Assembly (NCBI GenBank): GCA_964636665.1 | Contig: CAZWVT010000028.1 | Span: 1-23,501, forward strand | Reading direction: 5' to 3' | Length of the DNA: 23,501 bases | Source: JAAYLC01 sp964636665 | Lineage (GTDB): Bacteria > Bacteroidota > Bacteroidia > Flavobacteriales > Flavobacteriaceae | In this document: in pieces, positions 6,501 to 14,637 of the stretch | Numbering within the stretch: position 1 is the first letter of the stretch | Layout: each line of letters begins with the position of its first letter | Notes under the pieces: generated by a model | Databases searched by the model: none | The model's input: the letters and a program-made list of their open reading frames with translations, nothing else | Told to the model about the DNA's origin: nothing | Made by a program: the position numbers and the translations under genes

Positions 6501-7880
6501 ATGATGAATAAATACGACATTATTGTTTTAGGGAGCGGTCCGGGTGGTTATGTAGCTGCCATTCGCGCATCTCAATTGGGTTTTAAAACTGCCATCGTCG
6601 AAAAAGAAAACTTGGGCGGTGTGTGTTTAAATTGGGGCTGTATTCCTACCAAAGCACTTCTAAAAAGTGCGCAGGTATTCAACTATCTCAAAGATGCCGA
6701 AAGTTACGGTCTTGTTGCTGAAAACGTAAATCAGGATTTCTCTAAAGTTATTGAACGCAGTCGGGATGTAGCAGGTGGAATGAGTAAAGGTGTTCAATTC
6801 TTAATGAAGAAAAATAAGATTGACGTAATCCAGGGAACCGGAAAACTAAAACCCGGAAAAAAAGTAGAAGTTGATGGCAAAGACATTGCTGCCGACCACA
6901 TCATTATCGCTACCGGAGCACGTTCACGTGAATTGCCAAGCTTAAAACAAGACGGTAAAAAAGTCATCGGGTATCGCGAAGCACTCTCTTTAAAAAAGCA
7001 ACCTAAAAGCATGATTGTCGTAGGTAGTGGTGCAATCGGTGTTGAATTTGCTCATTTCTACAATGCGCTTGGAACGAAAGTAACAATCGTGGAATATTTG
7101 CCTAACATCGTACCTCTTGAAGACGAGGATGTCTCTAAACAATTTGAGCGTTCCTTTAAAAAAGCGGGAATTAAGGTAATGACAAACTCCTCTGTAGAAA
7201 AATTAGATACTTCGGGAGATGGCGTTAAAGCAACCGTAAAGACTAAAAAAGGTGAAGAAGTTCTGGAAGCAGAAATCGTACTCTCAGCTGTCGGGATTCA
7301 GGCCAATATCGAAAACATCGGTTTGGAAGATGTGGGAATCATTACCGATAAAGGAAAAATCACAGTAAACGAATGGTATCAAACCAACATTCCGGGTTAT
7401 TATGCCATTGGCGATGTTGTTCCCGGTCCAGCATTGGCACACGTTGCTTCCGCAGAGGGAATTACCTGTGTCGAAAAGATTAAAGACCTTCAAGTAGAAC
7501 CCATTGATTACGGCAATATTCCTGCCTGTACTTATGCATCTCCGGAAATTGCAAGTGTCGGATTTACTGAAAAGCAAGCCAAAGAAGCCGGATACGATAT
7601 CAAAGTCGGTAAATTTCCTTTTTCAGCTTCAGGAAAAGCAAGTGCTTCGGGAGAAAAGGACGGTTTTGTAAAAGTTATTTTTGATTCAAAATACGGTGAA
7701 TGGCTCGGGTGTCATATGATTGGCGCAGGCGTTACCGATATGATTGCAGAAGCCGTATTGGGTAGAAAACTGGAAACCACCGGTTACGAAGTGCTTAAAA
7801 CCATTCATCCGCATCCTACGATGAGCGAAGCTGTAATGGAAGCTGTAGCCGATGCTTACGGTGAAGTGATTCATTTATAA
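6501..7880 (+). CDS. lpdA: Dihydrolipoyl dehydrogenase (E3)
   Basis: This flavoenzyme reoxidises dihydrolipoamide with NAD+ in pyruvate, 2-oxoglutarate and branched-chain 2-oxoacid dehydrogenase complexes and in glycine cleavage. All hallmarks are present in 459 residues: the FAD-binding GSGPGGYVAA (11-20), the redox-active disulfide GGVCLNWGC (C42 and C47), the NAD-binding GSGAIGVEFA, the second FAD block YYAIGDVVPG, and the C-terminal catalytic pair HPHPTMSE (H438, E443) supplied by the partner subunit. The length is normal. Two ATGs (6501, 6504) are in tandem, so either MMNKYD or MNKYD is the start. It stands alone, without E1/E2 genes, and ends at a strong terminator; supplying E3 to several complexes fits. 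Near the isobutyryl-CoA mutase gene, a link to branched-chain amino acid breakdown is plausible. Confidence 0.97.
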   Translation: MMNKYDIIVLGSGPGGYVAAIRASQLGFKTAIVEKENLGGVCLNWGCIPTKALLKSAQVFNYLKDAESYGLVAENVNQDFSKVIERSRDVAGGMSKGVQFLMKKNKIDVIQGTGKLKPGKKVEVDGKDIAADHIIIATGARSRELPSLKQDGKKVIGYREALSLKKQPKSMIVVGSGAIGVEFAHFYNALGTKVTIVEYLPNIVPLEDEDVSKQFERSFKKAGIKVMTNSSVEKLDTSGDGVKATVKTKKGEEVLEAEIVLSAVGIQANIENIGLEDVGIITDKGKITVNEWYQTNIPGYYAIGDVVPGPALAHVASAEGITCVEKIKDLQVEPIDYGNIPACTYASPEIASVGFTEKQAKEAGYDIKVGKFPFSASGKASASGEKDGFVKVIFDSKYGEWLGCHMIGAGVTDMIAEAVLGRKLETTGYEVLKTIHPHPTMSEAVMEAVADAYGEVIHL

Positions 7881-7900
7881 TATCTTTTGATAAATTTCTT

Positions 7901-7938
7901 AAAAAAGGCTGTTCCAAAATACTGAAACAGCCTTTTTT
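7901..7938. terminator. Bidirectional intrinsic terminator between lpdA and icmF
   Basis: A 13-base perfect stem (AAAAAAGGCTGTT at 7901-7913 with AACAGCCTTTTTT at 7926-7938) and a 12-base loop. It has a T-run on the right arm and, read on the other strand, another T-run, so it can end both convergent transcripts. Confidence 0.92.
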
Positions 7939-7963
7939 GATTGCAAACTTCCAAATAACAAGC

Positions 7964-10900
7964 TTACATATTGCGTCGGTATTGCCCTCCTACTTCAAAC
8001 AATGCTTCTGTTATTTCTCCCAAAGAACAGTATTTTGTTGCTTCCATTAATTGTTCAAAGATATTGTCGTTCTGAATAGCTGCCGATTTGATTTGTTTTA
8101 GAGTCGTTTTCGCTTTTTCAGGATAGCGGTTGTGAAGGTTTTCAAGTGTTTTTAATTGCTCTTGTTTTTCTTCTTCCGTTGCCCGAATGACTTCTGCCGG
8201 CAAAACCGTGGGAGAACCTTTACTGCTCAAAAACGTATTCACGCCGATAATCGGAAATTGTCCGGTGTGTTTTAATGTTTCGTAATAAAGACTTTCCTCC
8301 TGAATTTTACTGCGTTGGTACATCGTTTCCATCGCACCTAACACGCCGCCTCTTTCCGTGATATTATCAAATTCCAATAGTACGGCTTCTTCTACCAAGT
8401 CGGTTAGTTCTTCGATTATAAATGAACCCTGTATCGGATTTTCATTTTTGGCAAGTCCAAGTTCCTTGTTGATGATTAACTGAATGGCCATTGCTCGTCG
8501 TACACTTTCTTCTGTCGGCGTGGTTATGGCTTCGTCATAAGCGTTGGTATGCAACGAATTACAGTTGTCATAAATCGCATATAAAGCTTGAAGCGTCGTT
8601 CGGATGTCATTAAAATCAATTTCCTGTGCGTGCAACGATCTTCCCGAAGTTTGAATGTGATATTTCAACATTTGCGCACGCGGATTGGCACCGTATTTAT
8701 CTCTTAAAGCTTTTGCCCATATTCTCCTCGCCACACGACCGATTACCGAATATTCTGCATCGATTCCGTTGCTAAAGAANNNNNNNNNNNNNNNNNNNNN
8801 NNNNNNNNNNNNNNNNNNNNNNNNNNNNNNNNNNNNNNNNNNNNNNNNNNNNNNNNNNNNNNNNNNNNNNNNNNNNNNNGTGTTTTGTGCTTGATCCTCT
8901 TTTAAAATATCCGCTTGAACAGTTCCACGAACTTGTTGGAGTGTTTCTTCTTTTAATTTATTGTAAATCTCAATATCGAGGACTTGATCGCCGGTAACAC
9001 CCAACAACATCAAGCCCAAACCGTTATTACCTTCGGGCAATTCACCATTGTATTTCGGTCTTTCTATTCCTTTTTCTGAATATATTTTATCTATTTTCTG
9101 CTTTACTTCATCTTCCAAACCGTTTTCAATAATGTATTTTTCACAAGCTTGGTCGATGGCGGCATTCATAAAAAAGCCTAACAACATCGGTGCAGGACCG
9201 TTGATTGTCATACTTACCGAAGTCATTGCATGGCTTAAATCGAATCCCGAATAAAGTTTCTTGGCATCGTCCAAACAACATATTGAAACGCCTGCATTTC
9301 CGATTTTTCCATAAATATCCGGTCGGATGTCCGGGTCGTTTCCGTAGAGCGTTACACTGTCAAAAGCTGTGGAAAGTCGTTTTGCCGGCATTCCCTGACT
9401 GACGTAATGAAAACGTCTGTTGGTTCTTTCCGGTCCTCCTTCTCCTGCAAACATTCGCGCCGGATCCTCGCCTGTCCGTTTAAAAGGATAAAGTCCCGAA
9501 GTGTACGGAAATTCTCCAGGTACGTTTTCCTGCAATACCCAACGAAGAATATCGCCCCACGCCTGATATTTAGGAAGTGCTACTTTTGGAATCTGTAAAT
9601 GAGATAAAGATTCGGTATGGGTTTCGATTTTGATTTCTTTATTTCTAACTTTAAAAGAATAGACCGGTTCTTTGTATTTGTTGACTTTGGCTTTCCAATT
9701 TAGGATGACTTCCCAGTTATACGGATCTAATTTCATTTTCTCTCTGTCAAACTCGGCAAGTAACAATTTACCCAATTGCTCATTTTCTTCGGAGAAATTA
9801 CTTTCTTTCAAATTAATTCCCGATTTATCCAATTCCGGTGCAGTTTGCATCACCGTTTCGAGTGTTTTGTATATTCCGTAAAGACGTTGCGCTATTTCTA
9901 CTTGTGTGTTAGCATTGCGGTCGTAGATTCTGTTGTTTTCGGAAATTTCAGACAAATAGCGTGTGCGTGCCGGAGGAATGATAAATACTTTTTCCTCCAT
10001 TTCTTCGCTTATCTCATAATTGCTTTTTAATGAAGATTCCGTTTTCTTTTCGATTTCGGACATAATCTTCACGTACAATTTATTCATTCCGGGGTCATTG
10101 AATTGGGAAGCAATTGTTCCAAAAACCGGAAGTTCATCTTGCGGAGTATCAAACAACAGATGGTTTCGGGTGTATTGTTTTTTCACATCCCGAATGGCAT
10201 CCAAAGCGCCTCTCTTGTCGAATTTGTTAATAGCGACAATATCGGCAAAATCGAGCATGTCAATTTTTTCCAATTGCGTGGCAGCACCAAATTCAGGAGT
10301 CATTACATATAGGGAAATATCACTGTGATCCATAATTTCAGTATCACTCTGCCCGATTCCTGAAGTTTCCAAAATAATTAAATCGTATTGCGCAGCTTTT
10401 AAAACCTCAATGGCTTCTTTTACGTGTTTTGACAATGCCAGATTGCTTTGTCTCGTGGCAAGACTTCGCATATATACACGGGGATTGTTGATGGAATTCA
10501 TCCGAATCCTATCGCCTAAAAGCGCACCGCCTGTTTTCTTTTTTGAAGGATCTACAGAAATTATTCCTAAAGTTTTATCGGGAAAATCAATTAAAAACCG
10601 ACGGACAAACTCATCTACCAATGAAGATTTTCCGGCTCCTCCGGTTCCTGTAATTCCTAAAATAGGCGTTTTTGAATCTTTATTTATCTCGTGAATCTTA
10701 TCAAAAGCATCTTTGGCATTCTCTTGAAAATTTTCCGCCGCTGAAATCAATCGTGCAATCGCGCCTGCATCTTTATCTTTTAATTTATTTACTTCATCAT
10801 TGAGAGAATCGCCAATTGGGAAATCTGATAATTCGACCAAATCGTTTATCATTCCTTGAAGTCCCAATTCTCTACCGTCATCGGGTGCGTAAATTCGAGT

Positions 10901-11254
10901 GATGCCATAATCCATCAATTCTTTAATCTCCGATGGCAGAATAACACCGCCGCCGCCGCCAAATATTTTAATATGACCCGCACCTCTTTCTTGAAGCAAA
11001 TCATACATATATTTAAAATACTCATTGTGTCCTCCTTGATAAGAAGTCATTGCAATTGCTTGAACATCTTCTTGTATTGCCGTATTTACAACTTCTTCAA
11101 CACTGCGATCATGACCCAAATGAATCACCTCTACGCCGGTTGCCTGTATGATTCGCCGCATAATATTAATGGCAGCATCATGACCGTCAAAAAGTGAAGC
11201 AGCAGTAACGATTCTTACTTTGTTTATAGGTTTGTATGGAGTAACAACTTTCAT
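7964..11254 (-). CDS. icmF: Fused isobutyryl-CoA mutase (IcmF) with G-protein chaperone domain, interrupted by an assembly gap
   Basis: This coenzyme B12 enzyme interconverts isobutyryl-CoA and butyryl-CoA, with its MeaB-type GTPase chaperone built in. Order seen: B12-binding domain (about 12-145, with FDGHDAA at 22-28 holding the cobalt-ligand His25, and IFGGGGGV); GTPase domain (about 195-405, P-loop GITGTGGAGKS 200-210, ETSGIG 296-301, NKFD 343-346); linker; and mutase barrel (about 555 to the end, YHIQTSGRSLHAQE, ending YRRNM). Two specificity positions fit Icm rather than methylmalonyl-CoA mutase: Phe602 (in ARMFAGEGG, where Mcm has Tyr) and Gln790 (in KEDQAQN, where Mcm has Arg). The 100 N at 8780-8879 replace residues after 791, including the region of the catalytic His of the SGYH motif. 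The frame is conserved across the N-run, but the real segment is probably longer. The gene is monocistronic, converging on lpdA. Confidence 0.95.
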   Translation of the reverse strand: MKVVTPYKPINKVRIVTAASLFDGHDAAINIMRRIIQATGVEVIHLGHDRSVEEVVNTAIQEDVQAIAMTSYQGGHNEYFKYMYDLLQERGAGHIKIFGGGGGVILPSEIKELMDYGITRIYAPDDGRELGLQGMINDLVELSDFPIGDSLNDEVNKLKDKDAGAIARLISAAENFQENAKDAFDKIHEINKDSKTPILGITGTGGAGKSSLVDEFVRRFLIDFPDKTLGIISVDPSKKKTGGALLGDRIRMNSINNPRVYMRSLATRQSNLALSKHVKEAIEVLKAAQYDLIILETSGIGQSDTEIMDHSDISLYVMTPEFGAATQLEKIDMLDFADIVAINKFDKRGALDAIRDVKKQYTRNHLLFDTPQDELPVFGTIASQFNDPGMNKLYVKIMSEIEKKTESSLKSNYEISEEMEEKVFIIPPARTRYLSEISENNRIYDRNANTQVEIAQRLYGIYKTLETVMQTAPELDKSGINLKESNFSEENEQLGKLLLAEFDREKMKLDPYNWEVILNWKAKVNKYKEPVYSFKVRNKEIKIETHTESLSHLQIPKVALPKYQAWGDILRWVLQENVPGEFPYTSGLYPFKRTGEDPARMFAGEGGPERTNRRFHYVSQGMPAKRLSTAFDSVTLYGNDPDIRPDIYGKIGNAGVSICCLDDAKKLYSGFDLSHAMTSVSMTINGPAPMLLGFFMNAAIDQACEKYIIENGLEDEVKQKIDKIYSEKGIERPKYNGELPEGNNGLGLMLLGVTGDQVLDIEIYNKLKEETLQQVRGTVQADILKEDQAQNXXXXXXXXXXXXXXXXXXXXXXXXXXXXXXXXXXFFSNGIDAEYSVIGRVARRIWAKALRDKYGANPRAQMLKYHIQTSGRSLHAQEIDFNDIRTTLQALYAIYDNCNSLHTNAYDEAITTPTEESVRRAMAIQLIINKELGLAKNENPIQGSFIIEELTDLVEEAVLLEFDNITERGGVLGAMETMYQRSKIQEESLYYETLKHTGQFPIIGVNTFLSSKGSPTVLPAEVIRATEEEKQEQLKTLENLHNRYPEKAKTTLKQIKSAAIQNDNIFEQLMEATKYCSLGEITEALFEVGGQYRRNM
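8780..8879. other. Assembly gap (100 N) inside icmF
   Basis: Exactly 100 N, the conventional placeholder for a gap of unknown size. Flanking sequence on both sides belongs to the same icmF reading frame (ILKEDQAQN before, FFSNGIDAEY after, in the coding direction). Confidence 0.99.
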
Positions 11255-11278
11255 TCTTTCAAATTTTAAAATTGTGCA

Positions 11279-11286
11279 AATTTAAG
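11279..11286 (-). promoter_or_regulatory. Candidate -7 element for icmF
   Basis: On the minus strand this reads TAAATTTG, a perfect TAnnTTTG match, 25 bases before the ATG, which would give a 5' leader of roughly 15-20 bases. No clear TTG is found at -33. Confidence 0.35.
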
Positions 11287-11444
11287 CAAATCCTGCATAT
11301 TTAGTAGTCTATTTCAAATCCTTAATCCACGATGCTTCATGTAAAAATTATAATTTAATCCATAAAAATTAACTATTCGATAAAATAAATGCCAAGTCAA
11401 TTTTATACCTTGCACAATATTCAAAAACTTAAAACTTTTATATC

Positions 11445-12362
11445 ATGAAAAAACTATACTTATCCGCACTGTTTTTAGGTGCATTTACATTTGCCGCCCA
11501 ATCACAAGTGGTGGTGCAATCAGAAGATTTTGAATCCTATAACTTGGATTATATCTCTCCTCAATCCATACTGTGGAAAACCTGGTCCGGTCAAGAGGAA
11601 GGTGAAGAAGATGCGATGGTTAGTGCGTTACAAGCACGAAATAGTGGAAAATCGTTAAATATTGTCAGAGACGGGAACGGAAATGACGTTTTATATCTAA
11701 TTGACGATATGCCGCATGAAGGAATCTACTCGATTCAAATGTGGTTTTACATTCCAACCGGTCAGGAGGCTTATTTTAATCTCCAAGGAGAAATTTTTGG
11801 AAACAATCAAGGAAATGGGTCTTTCTTATCTTACGACCATTACTTTAACCCGGAAAATCTATCTCCCGGTTTTGGACAAAATTCAGATGGAACACTTACG
11901 TGGACTTTCCCGCACGATGAGTGGTTCTCGATTAATTTAGTTGTTGACTTAGATACTAAAACTTATAGCATGGACGTGGACAACAACGGAGGTATTCCTG
12001 CCGGAACACCATTTAACAACGCTGCTGTGCCGTATTTGGGAGCTATCGATTTTTATGCGCCTTCCTTATTTGCCAACTTCTTTGTTGACGACATTACAAT
12101 TGCAGAAGGTGTGTTGAGTGTTGAGGACGTGAAATTATCTTCAATCAAAGTATTCCCGAATCCGATGAACGAGGTTTTGAATATTAGCTCCAAAGAAATT
12201 ATCGATGAAGTTACCATTTACGACATTACCGGAAAAATTATCTTGAGCGAAACTCCAAATGCTGTTTCTCCGACAATCAATACCTCTCAATTATCAAGAG
12301 GAGTTTACTTGGTTAAAGTAACTGTTGATGGAAGTTCCAAAGTGGTTAAAGTTCTCAAATAA
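11445..12362 (+). CDS. Secreted protein with T9SS type A sorting domain
   Basis: This 305-residue protein has a signal peptide (MKKLYLSALFLGAFTFAAQSQ, cleavage near residue 20), a middle region of about 200 residues rich in aromatic and beta-strand patterns (EDFESY, IYSIQMWFYIP, AYFNLQGEIFGNN, WFSINLVVDLDTKTYSMDV, FFVDDITI) and a C-terminal Por/T9SS sorting domain of about 80 residues (KVFPNPMNEVLNISS, VTIYDITGKII, LSRGVYLVKV, KVVKVLK). The middle part resembles a LamG/concanavalin-like jelly roll, as in other flavobacterial T9SS cargo beginning with an EDFESY-type block; this fold is inferred. It should be exported through the outer membrane and attached to the surface or released. Ligand unknown. 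It is alone between icmF (divergent) and a terminator. Confidence 0.85.
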   Translation: MKKLYLSALFLGAFTFAAQSQVVVQSEDFESYNLDYISPQSILWKTWSGQEEGEEDAMVSALQARNSGKSLNIVRDGNGNDVLYLIDDMPHEGIYSIQMWFYIPTGQEAYFNLQGEIFGNNQGNGSFLSYDHYFNPENLSPGFGQNSDGTLTWTFPHDEWFSINLVVDLDTKTYSMDVDNNGGIPAGTPFNNAAVPYLGAIDFYAPSLFANFFVDDITIAEGVLSVEDVKLSSIKVFPNPMNEVLNISSKEIIDEVTIYDITGKIILSETPNAVSPTINTSQLSRGVYLVKVTVDGSSKVVKVLK

Positions 12363-12383
12363 TCTTTTGAACATCAAGAATAT

Positions 12384-12423
12384 AAAGCAGGCTGTCTTAT
12401 AATAGACGGCTTGTTTTGTTTTT
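12384..12423 (+). terminator. Intrinsic terminator after the T9SS cargo gene
   Basis: AAAGCAGGCTGTCT (12384-12397) pairs with AGACGGCTTGTTTT (12404-12417) using some G-T wobble pairs, with a 6-base loop and followed by a T-rich run to 12423. It lies 22 bases after the stop. Confidence 0.75.
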
Positions 12424-12497
12424 AATCCAATGGATTGTATTAATTTTATCCAAAATCAGAATTTATAGATTCCTCTATTTTCAAATTATATTAAATC

Positions 12498-13208
12498 ATG
12501 AAAAAAGTACTATTCCTTTCCTTCTTATCTATAATTTTCATCCTACAATCTTGTGCAGAATTAGGTCAGGTTGTAAATTCTTTACCACAGACAACGAGTA
12601 ATGAAACCATAGCAAATGGACTTAAACAAGCATTAAACAAAGGAATTGAAACGCAGGTTGCCAAACTGACACAAAAAGACGGTTTTTACAGAAACGAATT
12701 GGTGAAAATTTTACTTCCCGAAGAATTGGCACGTGTAGATCAGGCATTGCGAAACGTTGGTTTGGGCAATTTGGCCGACGAAGGATTGAAAGTTCTGAAT
12801 CACGCTGCCGAAGATGCCGTTAAAGAAGCAACTCCCATCTTTGTGGATGCCGTTAGACAAATCACGTTTGCCGATGCCAAAAACATATTGTTGGGTCAGG
12901 ACGACGCAGCAACAGATTATTTAAAATCACGTACCGAACAAAATTTATATGCAAAATTCCATCCCGTAATTCAATCTTCATTTGCAAATGTCGGTGCCGA
13001 CCAAATTTGGCGAAATATCATTGAGCGCTACAACGCGATTCCGCTCACCCAAAATGTAAATCCGGATTTGACGGATTACGTGACCAATGAAGCACTTAAA
13101 GGTGTTTTTACGATGATTGCAATCGAAGAAAAAGAAATCAGAAACAATATCGCTGCCAGAACCACTCCCCTTTTACGACAAGTTTTTGCCTTACAGGACA
13201 ATAGATAA
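12498..13208 (+). CDS. DUF4197 domain lipoprotein
   Basis: The 236-residue protein starts with a lipoprotein signal (MKKVLFLSFLSIIFILQSC, lipobox LQSC, acylated Cys19), so it should be membrane-anchored in the periplasm or outer membrane. The rest is an all-helical DUF4197 domain: an NGLKQALNKGIETQV start, KILLPEELARVDQALRNVG, LNHAAEDAVKEATPIFVDAVRQITFADAKNILLG, TDYLKSRTEQNLYAKFHPVIQSS and the final TNEALKGVFTMIAIEEKEIRNN block, all typical of the family. The family has no established function that I know. Length is full. It is a single gene with its own start region after a terminator, with a short palindrome (AATCCA-A-TGGATT at 12424-12436) upstream. Confidence 0.88.
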   Translation: MKKVLFLSFLSIIFILQSCAELGQVVNSLPQTTSNETIANGLKQALNKGIETQVAKLTQKDGFYRNELVKILLPEELARVDQALRNVGLGNLADEGLKVLNHAAEDAVKEATPIFVDAVRQITFADAKNILLGQDDAATDYLKSRTEQNLYAKFHPVIQSSFANVGADQIWRNIIERYNAIPLTQNVNPDLTDYVTNEALKGVFTMIAIEEKEIRNNIAARTTPLLRQVFALQDNR

Positions 13209-13263
13209 GTTTATTTATGAATCGCTTAACCTCTTATTAATACAGCTTTAGAGTTAAGAGAAT

Positions 13264-13271
13264 TATCTTTG
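13264..13271 (+). promoter_or_regulatory. Candidate -7 element for the 13291-13482 gene
   Basis: TATCTTTG, a perfect TAnnTTTG match, lies 19 bases before the ATG at 13291. A TTG -33 element is not evident at 19-21 bases upstream. Confidence 0.4.
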
Positions 13272-13290
13272 TGGATATAATACTGTATCC

Positions 13291-13482
13291 ATGATTGAAT
13301 GGCTGAAGAAAACGATACGCCTAAACATCCTAAAGAACTATTATACTTCATTGATGAAAAAATCTTTTGAACTTTCGGTCACAGCACCGGAGAAAAGCCA
13401 GAAGTATCATCATAAAGCTGAAGAAATTTTAAAAGAAATTAAGGCAATATCAATGAAATATACCGTAAAAAAAGAAATTTAA
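13291..13482 (+). CDS. Small Lacal_2735-like helical protein
   Basis: This is a 63-residue basic, helical protein with no signal peptide. The stretch LKNYYTSLMKKSFELS followed by SQKYHHKAEEILKEIKAI resembles the small flavobacterial Lacal_2735 family (a helical hairpin with a Y..L...A..LS start, a variable turn, and an AEE(V/I)LK.I end). The N-terminus MIEWLKKTIRLN replaces the usual MFGLFKKK-type opening, so it is a divergent member at best. The function of the family is unknown to me. It has a promoter-like element close upstream and sits between a lipoprotein gene and a DUF2383 gene. Confidence 0.6.
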   Translation: MIEWLKKTIRLNILKNYYTSLMKKSFELSVTAPEKSQKYHHKAEEILKEIKAISMKYTVKKEI

Positions 13483-13497
13483 TGGATTATTCACATA

Positions 13498-13529
13498 TTG
13501 TATTAAATAAAATAATTTCATTAAATTTA
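13498..13529 (+). promoter_or_regulatory. Candidate promoter for the DUF2383 gene
   Basis: TTG (13498-13500), a 21-base spacer, then TAAATTTA (13522-13529), one mismatch from TAnnTTTG. The predicted leader to the ATG at 13584 is about 50 bases. The region is very AT-rich, so chance matches are likely. Confidence 0.3.
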
Positions 13530-13583
13530 CTTTTATTTTGTTATAAAAATTCAGATATTATAAAATATTAAGAATTTTATATT

Positions 13584-14102
13584 ATGAAAAAAAATACTAC
13601 TGATTTTGATAAACTAAATCGATTATTGGTTGCCTGTTTTGAAGCTGAACGCCTATATTACAATGCTGCTCAAGATGCTCAGGATACAGACCTTAAGCGC
13701 TTCTTAAATTATATGGCAGTGGAACGAAACCGAATGAGTCATGACATCTCCAATGAACTAAACTCACGAAATATCGAACCGCTCAAACAAGACGCCGATA
13801 AAGATTACGGCAACCGAACTTGGCAGGAAATCAAAGAAGCCATTGAGTATTTCGATGCAAAATTTATCATTGAATCCTGCACCGACAGAGACCAAAACAA
13901 CATTAAACGTTATGAAGAATTGATTAAAAATCAAGCTTTGCCACAACCCATTTTAGAATTACTGGAAAAACACAAATTCCAATTGGAATGGTATGTCAAG
14001 CAAGCCATTCAACAGTTGAAAACCAATCCTTTCAAAGAAGAAAAAAAGGCTCAAGACAAAGACACTCCCGGCGGAAAAGTCATTAATCTTAAAGCCATTT
14101 AG
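13584..14102 (+). CDS. Ferritin-like DUF2383 (PA2169-type four-helix bundle) protein
   Basis: The 172-residue soluble protein has the pattern of the DUF2383 family: helix 1 LNRLLVACFEAERLYYNAAQ, helix 2 LKRFLNYMAVERNRMSHDISNEL, a Trp-containing TWQEIKEAIEYFDAKFIIESCTDRDQNNIKRYEELIKN stretch and a last helix QPILELLEKHKFQLEWYVKQAIQQL. This is a four-helix bundle related to ferritin-like folds. Glu and His residues occur in the helices (E26, E57, E107-type positions), but no certain di-iron site can be assigned. The basic-acidic tail ends KVINLKAI. The family is often linked to stress or stationary phase, and the divergent stress gene ohr on the other side is compatible with that; this is inference. 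Confidence 0.75.
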   Translation: MKKNTTDFDKLNRLLVACFEAERLYYNAAQDAQDTDLKRFLNYMAVERNRMSHDISNELNSRNIEPLKQDADKDYGNRTWQEIKEAIEYFDAKFIIESCTDRDQNNIKRYEELIKNQALPQPILELLEKHKFQLEWYVKQAIQQLKTNPFKEEKKAQDKDTPGGKVINLKAI

Positions 14103-14114
14103 TTTTCAGACGCT

Positions 14115-14549
14115 TTATTCGTCTTCGTCAAGCAATAAATTCAAGGTAACAGTGATGTTATCTCTTGTGGCACGAGAATAAGGACATACTTCGTGAGCTT
14201 CTTTTACTATTTCTTCACCAGTTTCCAATGAAACTCCCGGAAGATAGCAATCAAGAGTGGCGCGCAACTGTAAGTCGCCTTCTTTGGTTTTTCCCAATTC
14301 GATTTGCGCAGTTACTTCTACTTCACCATCCATTTCAATTCCTTTTTGTTTTGTGACCAATCCGATTGCTCCACCAAAACAAGCAGCATAAGCCGCACCA
14401 AAAAGTTGTTCGGGATTTGTTCCTGAACCGCCATCTCCTCCCAATCCTTCGGGAACAGACAATTCGACATCTAATTTAGAATCTTTAGCGTACGCACGGC
14501 TGTTACGACCGTTTTTTGCTGTACATGAGGTTGTGTATAAGACTTTCAT
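14115..14549 (-). CDS. ohr: Organic hydroperoxide resistance protein (Ohr/OsmC family)
   Basis: Ohr reduces organic and fatty-acid hydroperoxides using two cysteines and is usually recycled by lipoamide, for which the lpdA product could be the reductase. Counting from the start chosen here, the 144-residue protein has the opening MKVLYTTSCTAKNGRNSR, PEGLGG and TNPEQLFGAAYAACFGGA with Cys57, and the second catalytic Cys122 in HEVCPYSRATRDN, all as in the family. An ATG 8 codons upstream (14573) is in frame, but the family start MK-LYTT fits the ATG at 14547-14549, so I use that. The gene converges on the DUF2383 gene (12 bases apart) and is divergent from meaB. Control by an OhrR-type repressor is usual, but none is visible here. 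Confidence 0.93.
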   Translation of the reverse strand: MKVLYTTSCTAKNGRNSRAYAKDSKLDVELSVPEGLGGDGGSGTNPEQLFGAAYAACFGGAIGLVTKQKGIEMDGEVEVTAQIELGKTKEGDLQLRATLDCYLPGVSLETGEEIVKEAHEVCPYSRATRDNITVTLNLLLDEDE

Positions 14550-14611
14550 TTTATAAATTGTTTTAAAATTCAATATACCTTCAAAAAACTGTTTAAGAAA
14601 ATTAAGATTCT

Positions 14612-14619
14612 TAAATTTG
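14612..14619 (+). promoter_or_regulatory. Candidate -7 element for meaB
   Basis: TAAATTTG, a perfect TAnnTTTG match, is 18 bases before the TTG start codon at 14638. Its position supports that TTG as the real start, since it leaves only a short leader. No clear TTG at -33. Confidence 0.4.
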
Positions 14620-14637
14620 TCATAAACTAAAAATTTC

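Noticed and set aside
8685..8894. ORF spanning the N-run on the plus strand
   Set aside because: An artefact of translating N; it is antisense to icmF.
9048..11197. Series of plus-strand ORFs of 60-113 residues
   Set aside because: All lie antisense to the well-supported icmF gene and show no recognisable protein features.
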